Shown: positions 31,445-42,510, numbered from the stretch's first letter. The stretch: DNA of 64,000 nt from Aeromicrobium tamlense (GCF_013408555.1 NZ_JACBZN010000001.1:1240001-1304000); one strand, 5' to 3'. Program-made: numbers and translations. The notes: generated from the sequence alone by a model not told the origin.

Positions 31445-32035
31445 GTGAACCACCTGCATGCCGTGCCCTCGGGCGGCGAGGACTCGCCGCCCGAGGCCCT
31501 CGGCGACACGCTGAGGCGCTGCGGACGCGGCGACGAGGCCGCGTTCGCCACGCTCTACGACCAGACGTCGGCGCGCATCCACGGCCTCGTCCGGCGGATC
31601 GTCCGCGATCGGGCGCAGAGCGAGGAGGTCACCCAAGAGGTCTTCCTCGAGGTGTGGCGGCAGGCGGCGCGGTTCGATCCCGCCAAGGGATCGGCCCTGA
31701 GCTGGCTCATGACGATCGCCCACCGCCGTGCGGTCGACCGGGTGCGCAGCGCCGAGGCCGCGACGGCACGCGACACCCAGCACGTCCTGCGGGACGTCAC
31801 GGTGGAGCATGATTCGACGAGTGAGACGGTCGAGGCCCGGTTGGACGCCCAGCGCGTCCGCCGGGCCCTGGCCGGCCTCACCGAGACGCAGAGGGAGGCC
31901 ATCGACCTGGCCTACTTCCGCGGTTGTACGCACACCGAGGTCGCCTCGATGCTGGACGTGCCGGTAGGCACGGCCAAGTCCCGCATCCGCGACGGCCTCA
32001 TCCGACTCCGGGACACGATGGGAGCAGACCGATGA
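31445..32035 (+). CDS. sigK: ECF sigma factor SigK
   Basis: This 196-residue group 4 sigma factor has region 2 (EEVTQEVFLEVWRQAARFDP, SWLMTIAHRRAVDRVR) and region 4 (LTETQREAIDLAYFRGCTHTEVASMLDVPVGTAKSRIRDGLIRLR). Its placement between a fasciclin lipoprotein and an RskA-like anti-sigma factor, with the oxidoreductase upstream, is the SigK arrangement. It overlaps rskA by 4 bp (ATGA), which keeps the two proteins in balance. The promoters at 29185 and 30725 are its predicted targets. Confidence 0.93.
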   Translation: MNHLHAVPSGGEDSPPEALGDTLRRCGRGDEAAFATLYDQTSARIHGLVRRIVRDRAQSEEVTQEVFLEVWRQAARFDPAKGSALSWLMTIAHRRAVDRVRSAEAATARDTQHVLRDVTVEHDSTSETVEARLDAQRVRRALAGLTETQREAIDLAYFRGCTHTEVASMLDVPVGTAKSRIRDGLIRLRDTMGADR

Positions 32036-32736
32036 GTGACGTGCATGCCCTCTCCGGCGCCTACGCTCTCGACGCCGTCACGGATGCCGAGCGCGAGAGC
32101 TTCGAGCGACACCTGGCCGGCTGCGAGGCCTGCCAGGAAGAGGTCGCCAGCCTGCGCGAGACGGCGGCGATCATGTCCGACCTGAGCGCCGAGGAGCCAC
32201 CTCCGGCGCTGCGTGCGTCGGTGCTGGCCTCGATCAGGGAGGTCCGCCAGCTGCCGCCCCAGCCCGTCGCTGTCCCCCGACGCCGCCGCTTCGACCCGCG
32301 CACCCTGCTGGTCGCCGCCGCGTCCGCCGTGGTGCTCGCCGGCGGGATCGGCCTCGCGGCCACCCAGCCGTGGAAGGACGACACGGCCTCGCAGACGCTG
32401 ACGGCCGCCGACCGGGTCCTGCAGGACCCGCAGGCCGAGCGCGTGACGCAGACCTTCGACGACGGCGCCCGCGCCACCGTGGTGCGGTCGTCCGCCGAGC
32501 GCAAGGCGGTCATCGTCACGCACGACATGCCCGACGCCCCCGAGGGCCACTCCTACGTGATCTGGCTGCAGCAGGGCGACGAGATGGTCAACGCGGGCAC
32601 GATGCCGCAGGGCCCGGACAACACCCTCCTGCTCGAGGGCGACGCCAGCACGGCGTCGGCCGCGGGCGTGACGGTGGAGACCGAGCCGGACGCGCAGGCG
32701 CCCACCACCGATCCGATCGCGCTGTTCGCGTTCTGA
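32032..32736 (+). CDS. rskA: Anti-sigma-K factor RskA
   Basis: This 234-residue membrane anti-sigma factor has an N-terminal zinc-binding anti-sigma domain with H-x3-C-x2-C in RHLAGCEACQEE (about 24-31). One membrane helix follows at about 90-110 (LLVAAASAVVLAGGIGLAA), and the C-terminal outer domain contains SYVIWLQQGDEMVNAG, typical of RskA. It holds SigK inactive at the membrane until proteolysis. Overlap with sigK is 4 bp. Confidence 0.93.
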   Translation: MSDVHALSGAYALDAVTDAERESFERHLAGCEACQEEVASLRETAAIMSDLSAEEPPPALRASVLASIREVRQLPPQPVAVPRRRRFDPRTLLVAAASAVVLAGGIGLAATQPWKDDTASQTLTAADRVLQDPQAERVTQTFDDGARATVVRSSAERKAVIVTHDMPDAPEGHSYVIWLQQGDEMVNAGTMPQGPDNTLLLEGDASTASAAGVTVETEPDAQAPTTDPIALFAF

Positions 32737-32760
32737 GCCGGCATCGGCCATGCTCGGCTC

Positions 32761-33048
32761 GTGTACGAGTTCGAGGCCACGGTGTGGCGCTGGCGCGAGG
32801 ACGGGACCTGGCACTTCCTCACGCTGCCCGAGGACGTCACCGACGACATCGACGACCGCACCCCGCAGAAGGCGGGGTTCGGCTCGGTGAGGGTCGAGGT
32901 CACGATCGGCTCCAGCACGTGGAGCACTTCGGTGTTCCCGAGCAAGGAGCTCGGCTCGTTCATCCTGCCGGTGAAGAAGGCCGTCCGCGTGGCCGAGGGC
33001 TGCGAGGAGGGCGATCGAGTCCGGGTGCGCCTCGCCGTCCAGCCGTAG
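32761..33048 (+). CDS. DUF1905-domain protein
   Basis: This 95-residue protein matches the small beta-barrel DUF1905 pattern: YEFEATVWRWREDGTWHFLTLPEDV at the N-terminus, then GFGSVRVEVTIGSSTWSTSVFPSKE and a GDRVRVRL end. Function is unknown. The GTG start follows CATGCT at 6 nt, a leaderless-type arrangement. Its TAG stop (33046-33048) is at the same time the first half of the -10 hexamer of the next gene. Confidence 0.82.
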   Translation: MYEFEATVWRWREDGTWHFLTLPEDVTDDIDDRTPQKAGFGSVRVEVTIGSSTWSTSVFPSKELGSFILPVKKAVRVAEGCEEGDRVRVRLAVQP

Positions 33049-33051
33049 GCT
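33046..33051 (+). promoter_or_regulatory. -10 hexamer overlapping a stop codon
   Basis: TAGGCT lies 6 nt before the GTG at 33058 and its TAG is the stop of the DUF1905 gene. No Shine-Dalgarno sequence follows, which suggests a leaderless message. Confidence 0.5.
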
Positions 33052-33057
33052 GGAACC

Positions 33058-33300
33058 GTGAACGACATCATCACCGACAAGCGCGGGCGGCCGTTCCAGA
33101 CCGTCTTCGGCTGGATCATCGCGATCGCCACGGCCGGCTACATGCTGCCGTGGGCCATCGCCGCGACGCGCGGGAAGTCCAACACCGGCGCGATCTTCTG
33201 GCTCAACCTGCTGCTCGGCTGGACCGTCGTCGGCTGGATCATCGCGCTGGTGATGGCGTGCACGTCGCACCAGGTGCTGGGGATCAGGAACCCCCGCTGA
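33058..33300 (+). CDS. Superinfection-immunity-type small membrane protein
   Basis: This 80-residue protein has two membrane helices (about 19-36 and 49-68, the latter LNLLLGWTVVGWIIALVMAC) and fits the family of T4 Imm-like superinfection-immunity proteins, common as single chromosomal genes. In T4 the protein blocks entry of later phage DNA; whether chromosomal copies do so is unknown. No other phage or defence gene is nearby. GTG start with leaderless-type promoter. Confidence 0.75.
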   Translation: MNDIITDKRGRPFQTVFGWIIAIATAGYMLPWAIAATRGKSNTGAIFWLNLLLGWTVVGWIIALVMACTSHQVLGIRNPR

Positions 33301-33304
33301 GCCG

Positions 33305-33880
33305 ATGAGCGACGACGCCCGCCGCCGCGCCGCCCGGTACCGACTGGAACCGGACGCCGCTTCCACGGGCGACGAGGCCGAGGAGGCGACTCCCCGCGCC
33401 CGCCGGCCCGAGGACCAGGCGCTGTGGGTCGACCATCAGGTCCGCGCCGCGATCGCCCGTGGCGAGTTCGACGACCTCCCGCTCGCCGGCAAGCCGCTGC
33501 CGCACATCGACACCGCCGCCGACCCCGACTGGTGGCTGCGCCAGTTCATCGAGCGCGAGAACATCACGGGGGTCCTGCCCGAGGCGCTCCAGCTCCGCAA
33601 GGACGACGCGGTGCTGCCCGACGTGCTCGACGGCCTCAGGTCCGAGCGCGTCGTGCGCGAGGCCGTGGCGGAGTTCAACCGCCGGATCGTCGCGGCCCGC
33701 CGCCAGCTCCAGGGCGGTCCCCCGGTGGTCACGCCGCTGCGCGACATCGAGGTCGAGGTCGCCGCGTGGCACGAGCGTCGGGCCGCCCGCGCCCGACGGC
33801 TGGCCGAGGCCGGACCGGCGGACGCCGCGCCTCCGGGTGCTATTCGAAGGGCGTGGGATCGCCTGCGCCGACGCGGGTGA
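33305..33880 (+). CDS. DUF1992 (DnaJ homologue subfamily C28-like) protein
   Basis: This 191-residue protein carries the DUF1992 signature: VRAAIARGEFDDLPLAGKPL, then a Trp pair (DPDWWLRQFIERENITG) and a basic helical C-terminus. The N-terminal 35 residues are low-complexity. Despite the DNAJC28 name it has no J-domain. Function unknown. It starts 4 nt after the immunity-like gene and overlaps the end of the convergent YciO/Sua5-like gene by 41 bp. Confidence 0.82.
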   Translation: MSDDARRRAARYRLEPDAASTGDEAEEATPRARRPEDQALWVDHQVRAAIARGEFDDLPLAGKPLPHIDTAADPDWWLRQFIERENITGVLPEALQLRKDDAVLPDVLDGLRSERVVREAVAEFNRRIVAARRQLQGGPPVVTPLRDIEVEVAAWHERRAARARRLAEAGPADAAPPGAIRRAWDRLRRRG

Positions 33881-34463
33881 CCTCGGCGTAGCCCTCGGAG
33901 AGGTCGACCACGGTGGTGGGCTCGGCGATGATCTCCTCGCCGGAGTCCACGATCGCGTCCACGCGGTCGCCGAGCTCCTCGCCGATCTGCCACGCCTGCG
34001 TCATCGGCTCGGTCTCGCCGGGCAGGATCAGCGTGGACGACAGGATCGGCTCGCCGAGCTCCTCGACGAGGGCCCGCACGATCCTGTGCGTGGAGATGCG
34101 CACGCCCACGGTCTTCTTCTTGGCCTGCAGGAGGCGCTTGGGGACCTCGGGCGTGCCGGGGAGGATGAAGGTGTAGGGGCCGGGTGTCGCGGCCTTCACG
34201 GCGCGGAAGACGGCGTTGTCCACGTGGACGAACTGCCCCAGCTGGGCGAAGTCGCGGCACACCAGCGTGAAGTGGTGCTTGTCGTCGAGGCCGCGGATGT
34301 CGCGGATGCGGGCGATGGCGTCGGCGTTGCCGACCTGGGCTCCGAGCGCGTAGCCCGAATCGGTGGGATAAGCAATCAACCCGCCTCCCCGCAACAGCGC
34401 GACCGTCTGATCGACGGTGCGCTGCTGCGGGTCGACGGGATGAATGTCGAAGTAGCGAACCAT
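33840..34463 (-). CDS. Sua5/YciO/YrdC-family threonylcarbamoyladenylate synthase-like protein
   Basis: This 207-residue protein has the YrdC fold with GGGLIAYPTDSGYALGAQ near the N-terminus, a KHHFTLVCRDFAQL strand and GPYTFILPGT. These features are those of the YciO branch. TsaC/Sua5 proteins make threonylcarbamoyl-AMP for t6A tRNA modification; YciO proteins are related but may have a distinct role. The ATG at 34463 is preceded by TAGGGT at 7 nt, a leaderless-type promoter. Confidence 0.85.
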   Translation of the reverse strand: MVRYFDIHPVDPQQRTVDQTVALLRGGGLIAYPTDSGYALGAQVGNADAIARIRDIRGLDDKHHFTLVCRDFAQLGQFVHVDNAVFRAVKAATPGPYTFILPGTPEVPKRLLQAKKKTVGVRISTHRIVRALVEELGEPILSSTLILPGETEPMTQAWQIGEELGDRVDAIVDSGEEIIAEPTTVVDLSEGYAEVTRVGAGDPTPFE

Positions 34464-34487
34464 GCTCGCCACCCTAGGCGCAGTCTC

Positions 34488-34634
34488 TTACGTGAAGAGG
34501 CTGACGCCGCCCGGCCCGACCAGCAGGGCGATGACGATGAGCACGGCGCCCATCACGAAGTCGCGCTGGACGAGGCGGATGATGCCGAAGATTCCGATGA
34601 TCACTGCAGCAATCCACAAGATGGTGTCCCACAT
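34488..34634 (-). CDS. GPGG-motif small membrane protein
   Basis: This 48-residue protein begins MWDTILWIAAVIIGIFGIIR, continues LVQRDFVMGAVLIVIALLV and ends GPGGVSLFT. It has two short membrane helices separated by an RLVQRD turn, and the C-terminal GPGG motif defines a known actinobacterial family of tiny membrane proteins. GGGAG lies 7-8 nt before the ATG at 34634, and the stop is TAA. It lies between the YciO-like gene and cysH. Function unknown. Confidence 0.8.
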   Translation of the reverse strand: MWDTILWIAAVIIGIFGIIRLVQRDFVMGAVLIVIALLVGPGGVSLFT

Positions 34635-34741
34635 GGGGTGACTCCCTTCGTTCGGTTCGACTCCACCCTGCCGCTACTTCGCGATGTTCGCATTCTGGAC
34701 GGCGTGGAAGTTTCCGCGCGCCCGAACGTAATGTCAAGGGG

Positions 34742-35527
34742 GTGAGCACTTTGAGCTTGGCAGAACGGCGAGAACGCCAGCTGGCCCACGACCGGGAGCG
34801 TCGCGATCATCTCGCGGCGCGGCCGGTCCGAGAGCCCCGTTCGCGCGAAGAGCTGAAGGCCCTGGCGGCCTCGGCGGCCAACCGGTTCTCCGACGGACAG
34901 ACCGACGAGCTGCTCGCGTGGGTGGCCCAGGAGTTCGGTCACCTGACCGCCGTCGCGTGCTCGATGGCCGACGCCGTCCTGCCCCACGTCGTGGCGCGCC
35001 ACCTCCCCTGGGTGGACACGCTCTTCCTCGAGACCGGCTACCACTTCGCCGAGACCGTGGGCACGCGTGACGCGGTCGAGTCGTCGATGCAGCTGACGAT
35101 CGTCGACGTGAAGCCGCGCCAGAGCGTGGCCGAGCAGGACGCGCAGTACGGCGAGCGCCTCTACGAGCGCGATCCCGCGCTGTGCTGCCAGCTGCGCAAG
35201 GTCGAGCCGCTCACCGAGACGCTCGGCGGCTACGAGGCCTGGATCACCGGCGTGCGGCGCGACGACAGCCCGTTGCGTGCCGACACGCCGTTCGTCACGT
35301 GGGACGAGAAGAACGGGCTGGTGAAGATCAACCCGCTCGCGGACTGGACCTTCGACCAGCTCATCGACTACGCGAACGAGCACGACGTGATCCTCAACCC
35401 GCTGCTGAACGACGGCTACCCGTCGATCGGCTGCGCGCCGTGCACGCGCCGCGTCGCCCCGGGCGAGGATCCCCGGGCCGGCCGCTGGGCCGGGCTCGAC
35501 AAGTCGGAGTGCGGCCTGCACACGTGA
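34742..35527 (+). CDS. cysH: Adenylyl-/phosphoadenylyl-sulfate reductase
   Basis: This 261-residue enzyme reduces APS (or PAPS) to sulfite in assimilatory sulfate reduction. The PP-loop-like region and FLETGYHFAET motif are present, as is the 4Fe-4S cysteine set: the CC pair in ALCCQLRK and C-x2-C in GCAPCTRRV. A cluster of this kind marks the APS-using type. The catalytic Cys is in SECGLH at the C-terminus. The GTG start has AAGGGG upstream. It overlaps the siroheme synthase gene by 4 bp, which fits its role: sulfite reductase needs siroheme. Confidence 0.9.
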   Translation: MSTLSLAERRERQLAHDRERRDHLAARPVREPRSREELKALAASAANRFSDGQTDELLAWVAQEFGHLTAVACSMADAVLPHVVARHLPWVDTLFLETGYHFAETVGTRDAVESSMQLTIVDVKPRQSVAEQDAQYGERLYERDPALCCQLRKVEPLTETLGGYEAWITGVRRDDSPLRADTPFVTWDEKNGLVKINPLADWTFDQLIDYANEHDVILNPLLNDGYPSIGCAPCTRRVAPGEDPRAGRWAGLDKSECGLHT

Positions 35528-36729
35528 GCACCTTCCCCCTCGGACTGCGCCTCGAAGGTCGCCGCGTGGTCGTCGTCGGCGGTGGTCACGTCGCCACGCG
35601 CCGGGCCTTCGCCCTGCTCGAGGCGGGCGCCGACGTGCACGTCGTCTCCCCCGCCGTCTCGGACTCCCTCACCTCGGCCATCGGCCGCGGCTCGATCACG
35701 TGGCACGAGCGCCCCTACCGCACGGGTGACCTCGACGGGGCGTGGCTCGTGCAGACGGCCACCGACGTCCCGCCGGTCGACGATCTCGTCGCGCACGACG
35801 CGGAGGCCGGCCAGATCTTCTGCCTGAAGGGCGGCGACCCCGAGCGCGCCACGGCGTGGACCCCGGCGGTCGCGCGCGTGGACGACGTCACGATCGCCGT
35901 CAGCGGTGGCGGCGACGCCGGCCGGGCCTCCGCCCTGCGCGACGCCGTGGCCACCGCGCTGCAGACGGGCGACCTGCCGCTGCGCCACCGCACCCATGCG
36001 CGCGGGCTCGTCGCCCTCGTCGGCGGCGGTCCGGGCGACCCAGGCCTCCTCACGGCGCGCGGACGCCGGCTGCTGGCCGAGGCCGACGTCGTCGTGTTCG
36101 ACCGGCTGGCGCCCCAGTCGGTGCTCGCCGAGCTCGCGCCCGACGTCGAGGTCATCGACGTCGGCAAGCAGCCCGATCACCACCCGATCCCCCAGGAGCA
36201 GATCAACGCGCTGCTCGTCGAGCGGGCGCAGCAGGGCAAGGTGGTGGTCCGCCTCAAGGGCGGCGACCCCTACGTGTTCGGTCGCGGTGGCGAGGAGCTG
36301 CTGGCCTGCCGCGAGGCGGGCGTCGAGGTCGAGGTCGTCCCGGGCGTCACGTCGGCCATCGCCGTCGCGGCCAACGCGGGCATCCCCGTCACCCACCGTG
36401 GCGTCGCGCGTGGCTTCTCGGTCATCACGGGCCACGAGGAGCTGGGCGAGCTCCCGCGCCGTGGCGACCACACGCTCGTGATGCTCATGGGCGTCAAGCG
36501 CCTGCGCAGCACCGCCGAGGAGCTCATCGCAGCCGGTCACGACCCGCACACGCCCGCGGCCGTGATCGAGCGCGGCTTCGCGCCCGACCAGCGCACGACG
36601 ATCGCCACGCTCGGCACGATCGCCGACGCCGCCGCGCACGCGAAGGCGCCGGCGATCACGGTGATCGGCGACGTGGTCAGCCTCGCTGCCGCAACCACCG
36701 GTTCAGCCGCCGCTCCCCCGACCTCATGA
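35524..36729 (+). CDS. cobA: Siroheme synthase: precorrin-2 dehydrogenase/uroporphyrinogen-III methyltransferase
   Basis: This 401-residue protein fuses an N-terminal NAD-binding precorrin-2 dehydrogenase-like domain (RRVVVVGGGHVATRRAFALLEAGA, about 1-155) to a C-terminal SAM-dependent uroporphyrinogen-III methyltransferase (ALVGGGPGDPGLLTARG, VVRLKGGDPYVFGRG, about 160-395). Together they turn uroporphyrinogen III into precorrin-2 and onward to siroheme. The N-terminal part lacks most of the CysG dimerisation region. GTGA overlap with cysH ties siroheme supply to sulfate reduction. Its 3' end overlaps the SRPBCC gene by 53 bp. Confidence 0.9.
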   Translation: MSTFPLGLRLEGRRVVVVGGGHVATRRAFALLEAGADVHVVSPAVSDSLTSAIGRGSITWHERPYRTGDLDGAWLVQTATDVPPVDDLVAHDAEAGQIFCLKGGDPERATAWTPAVARVDDVTIAVSGGGDAGRASALRDAVATALQTGDLPLRHRTHARGLVALVGGGPGDPGLLTARGRRLLAEADVVVFDRLAPQSVLAELAPDVEVIDVGKQPDHHPIPQEQINALLVERAQQGKVVVRLKGGDPYVFGRGGEELLACREAGVEVEVVPGVTSAIAVAANAGIPVTHRGVARGFSVITGHEELGELPRRGDHTLVMLMGVKRLRSTAEELIAAGHDPHTPAAVIERGFAPDQRTTIATLGTIADAAAHAKAPAITVIGDVVSLAAATTGSAAAPPTS

Positions 36730-37132
36730 CGAGGTCGTGCGCCAGCTCGAACAGCGGGCGCAGAAGACGCTCCGAGCGGCGCATCCACGGTGCCGTGGCG
36801 TCCACGTGCCAGTCGATCGTCAGGTCGGTCCGGCCCGGGCTCCCCGCCGCGAAGTCCAGCGCGGCCGAGCCCTCCAGGTCGCCGCGCGAGCGGAAGCGCA
36901 TCGACGTGGTCGGCTGCAGGTCGAGGTCGTACACCGTGAAGCGCAGCCGGTAGCCGAAGGCGCTGCGGGCGACGAGGTCGATCTCCTCGCCGTGGTGCCC
37001 CGTGACCGTGACGGCGTTCCACCACGGCAGCGGGTCGTCCTGCTCGAGGAACTGCTCGAGCGTGCGCCACAGGCGGTCCGGGGGCTCCGCGACGTCCCAC
37101 ACCGAGCGGAACTCGTACGCTCTGTCGCTCAT
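36677..37132 (-). CDS. SRPBCC-family protein
   Basis: This 151-residue START/polyketide-cyclase-like protein (YEFRSVWDVAEPPDRLWRTLEQF, then a beta-rich core with GRTDLTIDWHVD and a long C-terminal helix ending RRLNRWLRQ) probably binds a hydrophobic ligand. No catalytic residues are recognisable. It converges on the siroheme synthase with a 53-bp overlap. Function unknown. Confidence 0.78.
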   Translation of the reverse strand: MSDRAYEFRSVWDVAEPPDRLWRTLEQFLEQDDPLPWWNAVTVTGHHGEEIDLVARSAFGYRLRFTVYDLDLQPTTSMRFRSRGDLEGSAALDFAAGSPGRTDLTIDWHVDATAPWMRRSERLLRPLFELAHDLVMRSGERRLNRWLRQRG

Positions 37133-37296
37133 CGCGCCACCGCCCGAGGTGAAGCAGAGTAGGTCGGTCGCGCGACTCGTCCTGTTGAATGGCTCGCTCG
37201 CTGGCGCTCGCTCATGGACCCGTGTCGCTACCGCGATCCCGGCCGGAGCCGGGTTTGAATGGGATCAGCCCCGGGCGGTATGAGCGCACGGGGCTC
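37133..37296. other. Intergenic spacer with iterated GCTCGCTC motif
   Basis: This 164-bp spacer contains no gene. It holds a GCTCGCTCGCTGGCGCTCGC run near 37193-37213, a CCCGGC-CGGA-GCCGGG hairpin near 37241, and two copies of TTGAATGG about 70 nt apart. The mixture resembles dispersed intergenic repeats of GC-rich actinobacteria, but only one copy is in the window. Confidence 0.4.
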
Positions 37297-37689
37297 TCAC
37301 GTGCTCCGGGTCCGGCGCAGCCACCACAGGCCGACGAACGGCAGCACGAGCGGCACGTAGCCGTAGCCGGCGCCGAAGCCCGACCACACCGTCTCGTCGG
37401 GGAACAGCGCGCCGTCGAGGATGCTCAGCAGTCCGACGCCCAGGACGCCCACGAGCTCGAAGCCGATCGCGGCGCCCGCGACGCGGCGGTTGCCGGTGGC
37501 CAGCGCCCACGTGGCGATGCCGTAGACGACGCCGGCGAGCGCGGACAGGGCATAGGCGACCGGGGCCTCGTCGGCCTTCGTCACGAGCTGGTAGACCGAG
37601 CGCGCCGTGGCCGCGACGGTGAAGACGGCGTAGACCGCCACGAGGGCGCGTCCGAAGCCGTGCTGGGTGTCGGTGTGGTGCTCAGCCAT
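37297..37689 (-). CDS. Four-helix membrane protein of unknown function
   Basis: This 130-residue protein has four hydrophobic segments and a short His-containing N-terminus (MAEHHTDTQHGFG). The last loop and helix are GYGYVPLVLPFVGLWWLRRT. No family is recognised with confidence. It overlaps the preceding membrane protein gene by 8 bp, so the two probably act together in the membrane. Confidence 0.72.
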   Translation of the reverse strand: MAEHHTDTQHGFGRALVAVYAVFTVAATARSVYQLVTKADEAPVAYALSALAGVVYGIATWALATGNRRVAGAAIGFELVGVLGVGLLSILDGALFPDETVWSGFGAGYGYVPLVLPFVGLWWLRRTRST

Positions 37690-38044
37690 GTCCCTGCCAG
37701 ATCTGGTGCGTCCGGATCAGCATGACCGACACCGTGAACAGCGCCACGGCCACCACGCCGGTGCCCCACCGGGTCTTGTCGCCGATCCCCCACAGCACGG
37801 ATGCCGGCGGGATGAGGACGGTGGTGACCAGGTACGACAGGTACAGCCCCTTCTCGAGGTCGCGGTCGGTGCCGGCGACGGCCACGATCCCCCACACGAG
37901 GACGACGACGAGGAGCACCTCGACGACCGCGATCGCGTAGAACAGCGGGTTGCTGAAGCGGAACGACTTCGCCGTGTGCCACCCCGCGAACACGGCGGCG
38001 GCGAGGGCGGCGGCGGAGGTCAGGTAGACCAGGGCGTCAGGCAT
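37682..38044 (-). CDS. Small membrane protein of unknown function
   Basis: This 120-residue protein has about four hydrophobic segments (SAAALAAAVFAGWHTAK, NPLFYAIAVVEVLLVVVLVWGIVAV and two more) and ends IRTHQIWQGHG. The ATG at 38044 is directly against a divergent ATG. It is the first gene of a two-gene membrane operon. No function can be given. Confidence 0.7.
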   Translation of the reverse strand: MPDALVYLTSAAALAAAVFAGWHTAKSFRFSNPLFYAIAVVEVLLVVVLVWGIVAVAGTDRDLEKGLYLSYLVTTVLIPPASVLWGIGDKTRWGTGVVAVALFTVSVMLIRTHQIWQGHG

Positions 38045-38818
38045 GTCAGTCGAGAGTCTTTCACGCTGGCAGGATGGTCCGGTGAGCACCCCGGTCGTCC
38101 TGATCTCCCCCGCGATGGCGGTCCCCTCGTCGTTCTACGGCCCGCTCGTGGCCGCGTTCGAGGAGCGGGGGTGGACCGCCCGGGCACTGCCGCGGCGCGG
38201 CTTCGAGCGCGACCTGCCGCGGGCCTCGCGCCGGCACGACTGGTCGTACGCCGACGAGATCGCCGACACGCAGGCCGCGATCGACGCCGCCCGCGAGGAG
38301 CACCCGGGCCGACCCGTCGTGCTGTTCGGCCACAGCCTCGGCGGCCAGCTCGGCGGCGCGATCCAGATCGGCCCGCGTCCGGCCGACGGTCTCGTGCTGG
38401 TGGGCGTCTCGCTCCCCCACTACCGGCACTACCCGCGCATCGGCCTGCCGCTGGCCGCGATGGCGCTCAGCATGCCGCTGGTGGGCCTCGTGCGCGGTCA
38501 CGTGCCGAAGCCGTGGTTCGGCGGCCCGGGCGCGCGCACGCTGATGAACGAGTGGGCGCACGTCGTGCGCACCGGACGCCCGCCGTACCCCGTGCAGCGC
38601 CGCATGACGCTGCCCACGCTGGCCGTGCACCTCGAGGGCGACGGCTTCTCGATCGCCGCCGCGTCGGAGCGCTTCGAGCGCACGCTGGTCGAGCCCGCGG
38701 CACTGACGCGCTGGGAGTACACCCGCGACGTCGTGCCGGAGGGAGGCTCGACCCACCACGTGCTGTGGGCCAAGCACCCCCGTCCGGTCGTCGATCAGGT
38801 CGTGCGGTGGTGGACCGA

Positions 38819-41671
<2,853 letters not shown>

Positions 41672-41735
41672 CAAGGGTCTCCGAGGGCTCGACTACAGGG
41701 CCCTCCCCCTCTGTCGTCATGCCCGGCAGGACACG

Positions 41736-41832
41736 CCTTCAGAGTCGCCTGTGACGTACGGTCCGGTGGCCTGAGAGGTTCCGGGGAGGAATTGCCCCTT
41801 CGGCGCCCTGACGGGACTCTCCCGCACGGTTC
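41736..41832 (-). ncRNA. Glycine riboswitch upstream of gcvP
   Basis: On the minus strand the leader carries the conserved glycine-aptamer pieces in order: GCGGGAGAGTCC, GGCGCCGAAGGGGCAA, GGAACCTCTCAGGC, then CCGGACCG and CAGGCGACTCTGAAG. Only one aptamer copy is seen. About 65 nt follow before the gcvP start and include GAGGGC and GCCCTC, which can pair near the ribosome-binding site and may form the expression platform. Confidence 0.92.
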
Positions 41833-41884
41833 AAACGGCACCGCCAGCCTACCTCGACCGACGTCGGGGCGTGCGGTGCGTCCG

Positions 41885-42457
41885 TCAGTTGGCCTTGCGG
41901 GCGCGACGCTGGGAGAGCTCGTCGCCGGCGACGGGGACGTCGGCCTCGGCGCGCTCGGTGGGCAGCTCGTGGAGCGTGCCCTCGATCTCCTTCCAGACAC
42001 CGCCGATGGCGATGCCGAAGACGCCCTGGCCGCCCTGGAGGAGGTCGATGACCTCGGTGGCCGAGCGGCACTCGTAGACGGAGGCGCCGTCGCTCATGAG
42101 CGTGACCTGCGTGAGGTCCTCGGTGCCGCGCTCGCGCAGGTGGTCGATCGCGGTGCGGATCTGCTGCAGCGAGACGCCGGCGTCGAGCAGGCGCTTGATG
42201 ATCTTGAGCAGCAGGATGTCCTTGAAGGAGTACAGCCGCGCGGTGCCCGAGCCGGTGGCCGAGCGGACCGTGGGCTCGACCAGGCCGGTGCGGGCCCAGT
42301 AGTCGAGCTGGCGGTACGTGATGCCCGCGGCGTTGCAGGCCGTGGGACCGCGGAACCCCGTGTCCTGGGGCAGGGGGGCCAGGTCGTCGTCGAACAACAG
42401 ACCCTGGGCGCTGGCCTGGGCCTGCGCCTCTGCTGCCTCGTCACGAGGTTCGATCAT
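41885..42457 (-). CDS. MerR-family regulator, Rv1830-like
   Basis: This 190-residue regulator has an N-terminal MerR-type winged helix (GITYRQLDYWARTGLVEPTV, then FKDILLLKIIKRLLDAGVSLQQIRTAI) preceded by a 35-residue acidic extension, and a C-terminal helical region. It keeps the order known from Mycobacterium: garA, ftsR (Rv1828), DUF151 (Rv1829), this gene (Rv1830). The ATG at 42457 follows AGGAAGG. Two 15-bp dyads in its upstream region (42538-42552 and 42601-42615) are probable MerR sites. The gcvP leader begins just downstream. Confidence 0.87.
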   Translation of the reverse strand: MIEPRDEAAEAQAQASAQGLLFDDDLAPLPQDTGFRGPTACNAAGITYRQLDYWARTGLVEPTVRSATGSGTARLYSFKDILLLKIIKRLLDAGVSLQQIRTAIDHLRERGTEDLTQVTLMSDGASVYECRSATEVIDLLQGGQGVFGIAIGGVWKEIEGTLHELPTERAEADVPVAGDELSQRRARKAN

Positions 42458-42510
42458 GGTCACGCCTTCCTGGCTGCCGACTGGTGGAGCCGGCCTCCCA
42501 CAACAAGAGA

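Noticed and set aside
41672..41735. Second glycine aptamer between the first and gcvP
   Set aside because: The 65 nt contain no second set of aptamer motifs, only hairpin-forming GAGGGC/GCCCTC.
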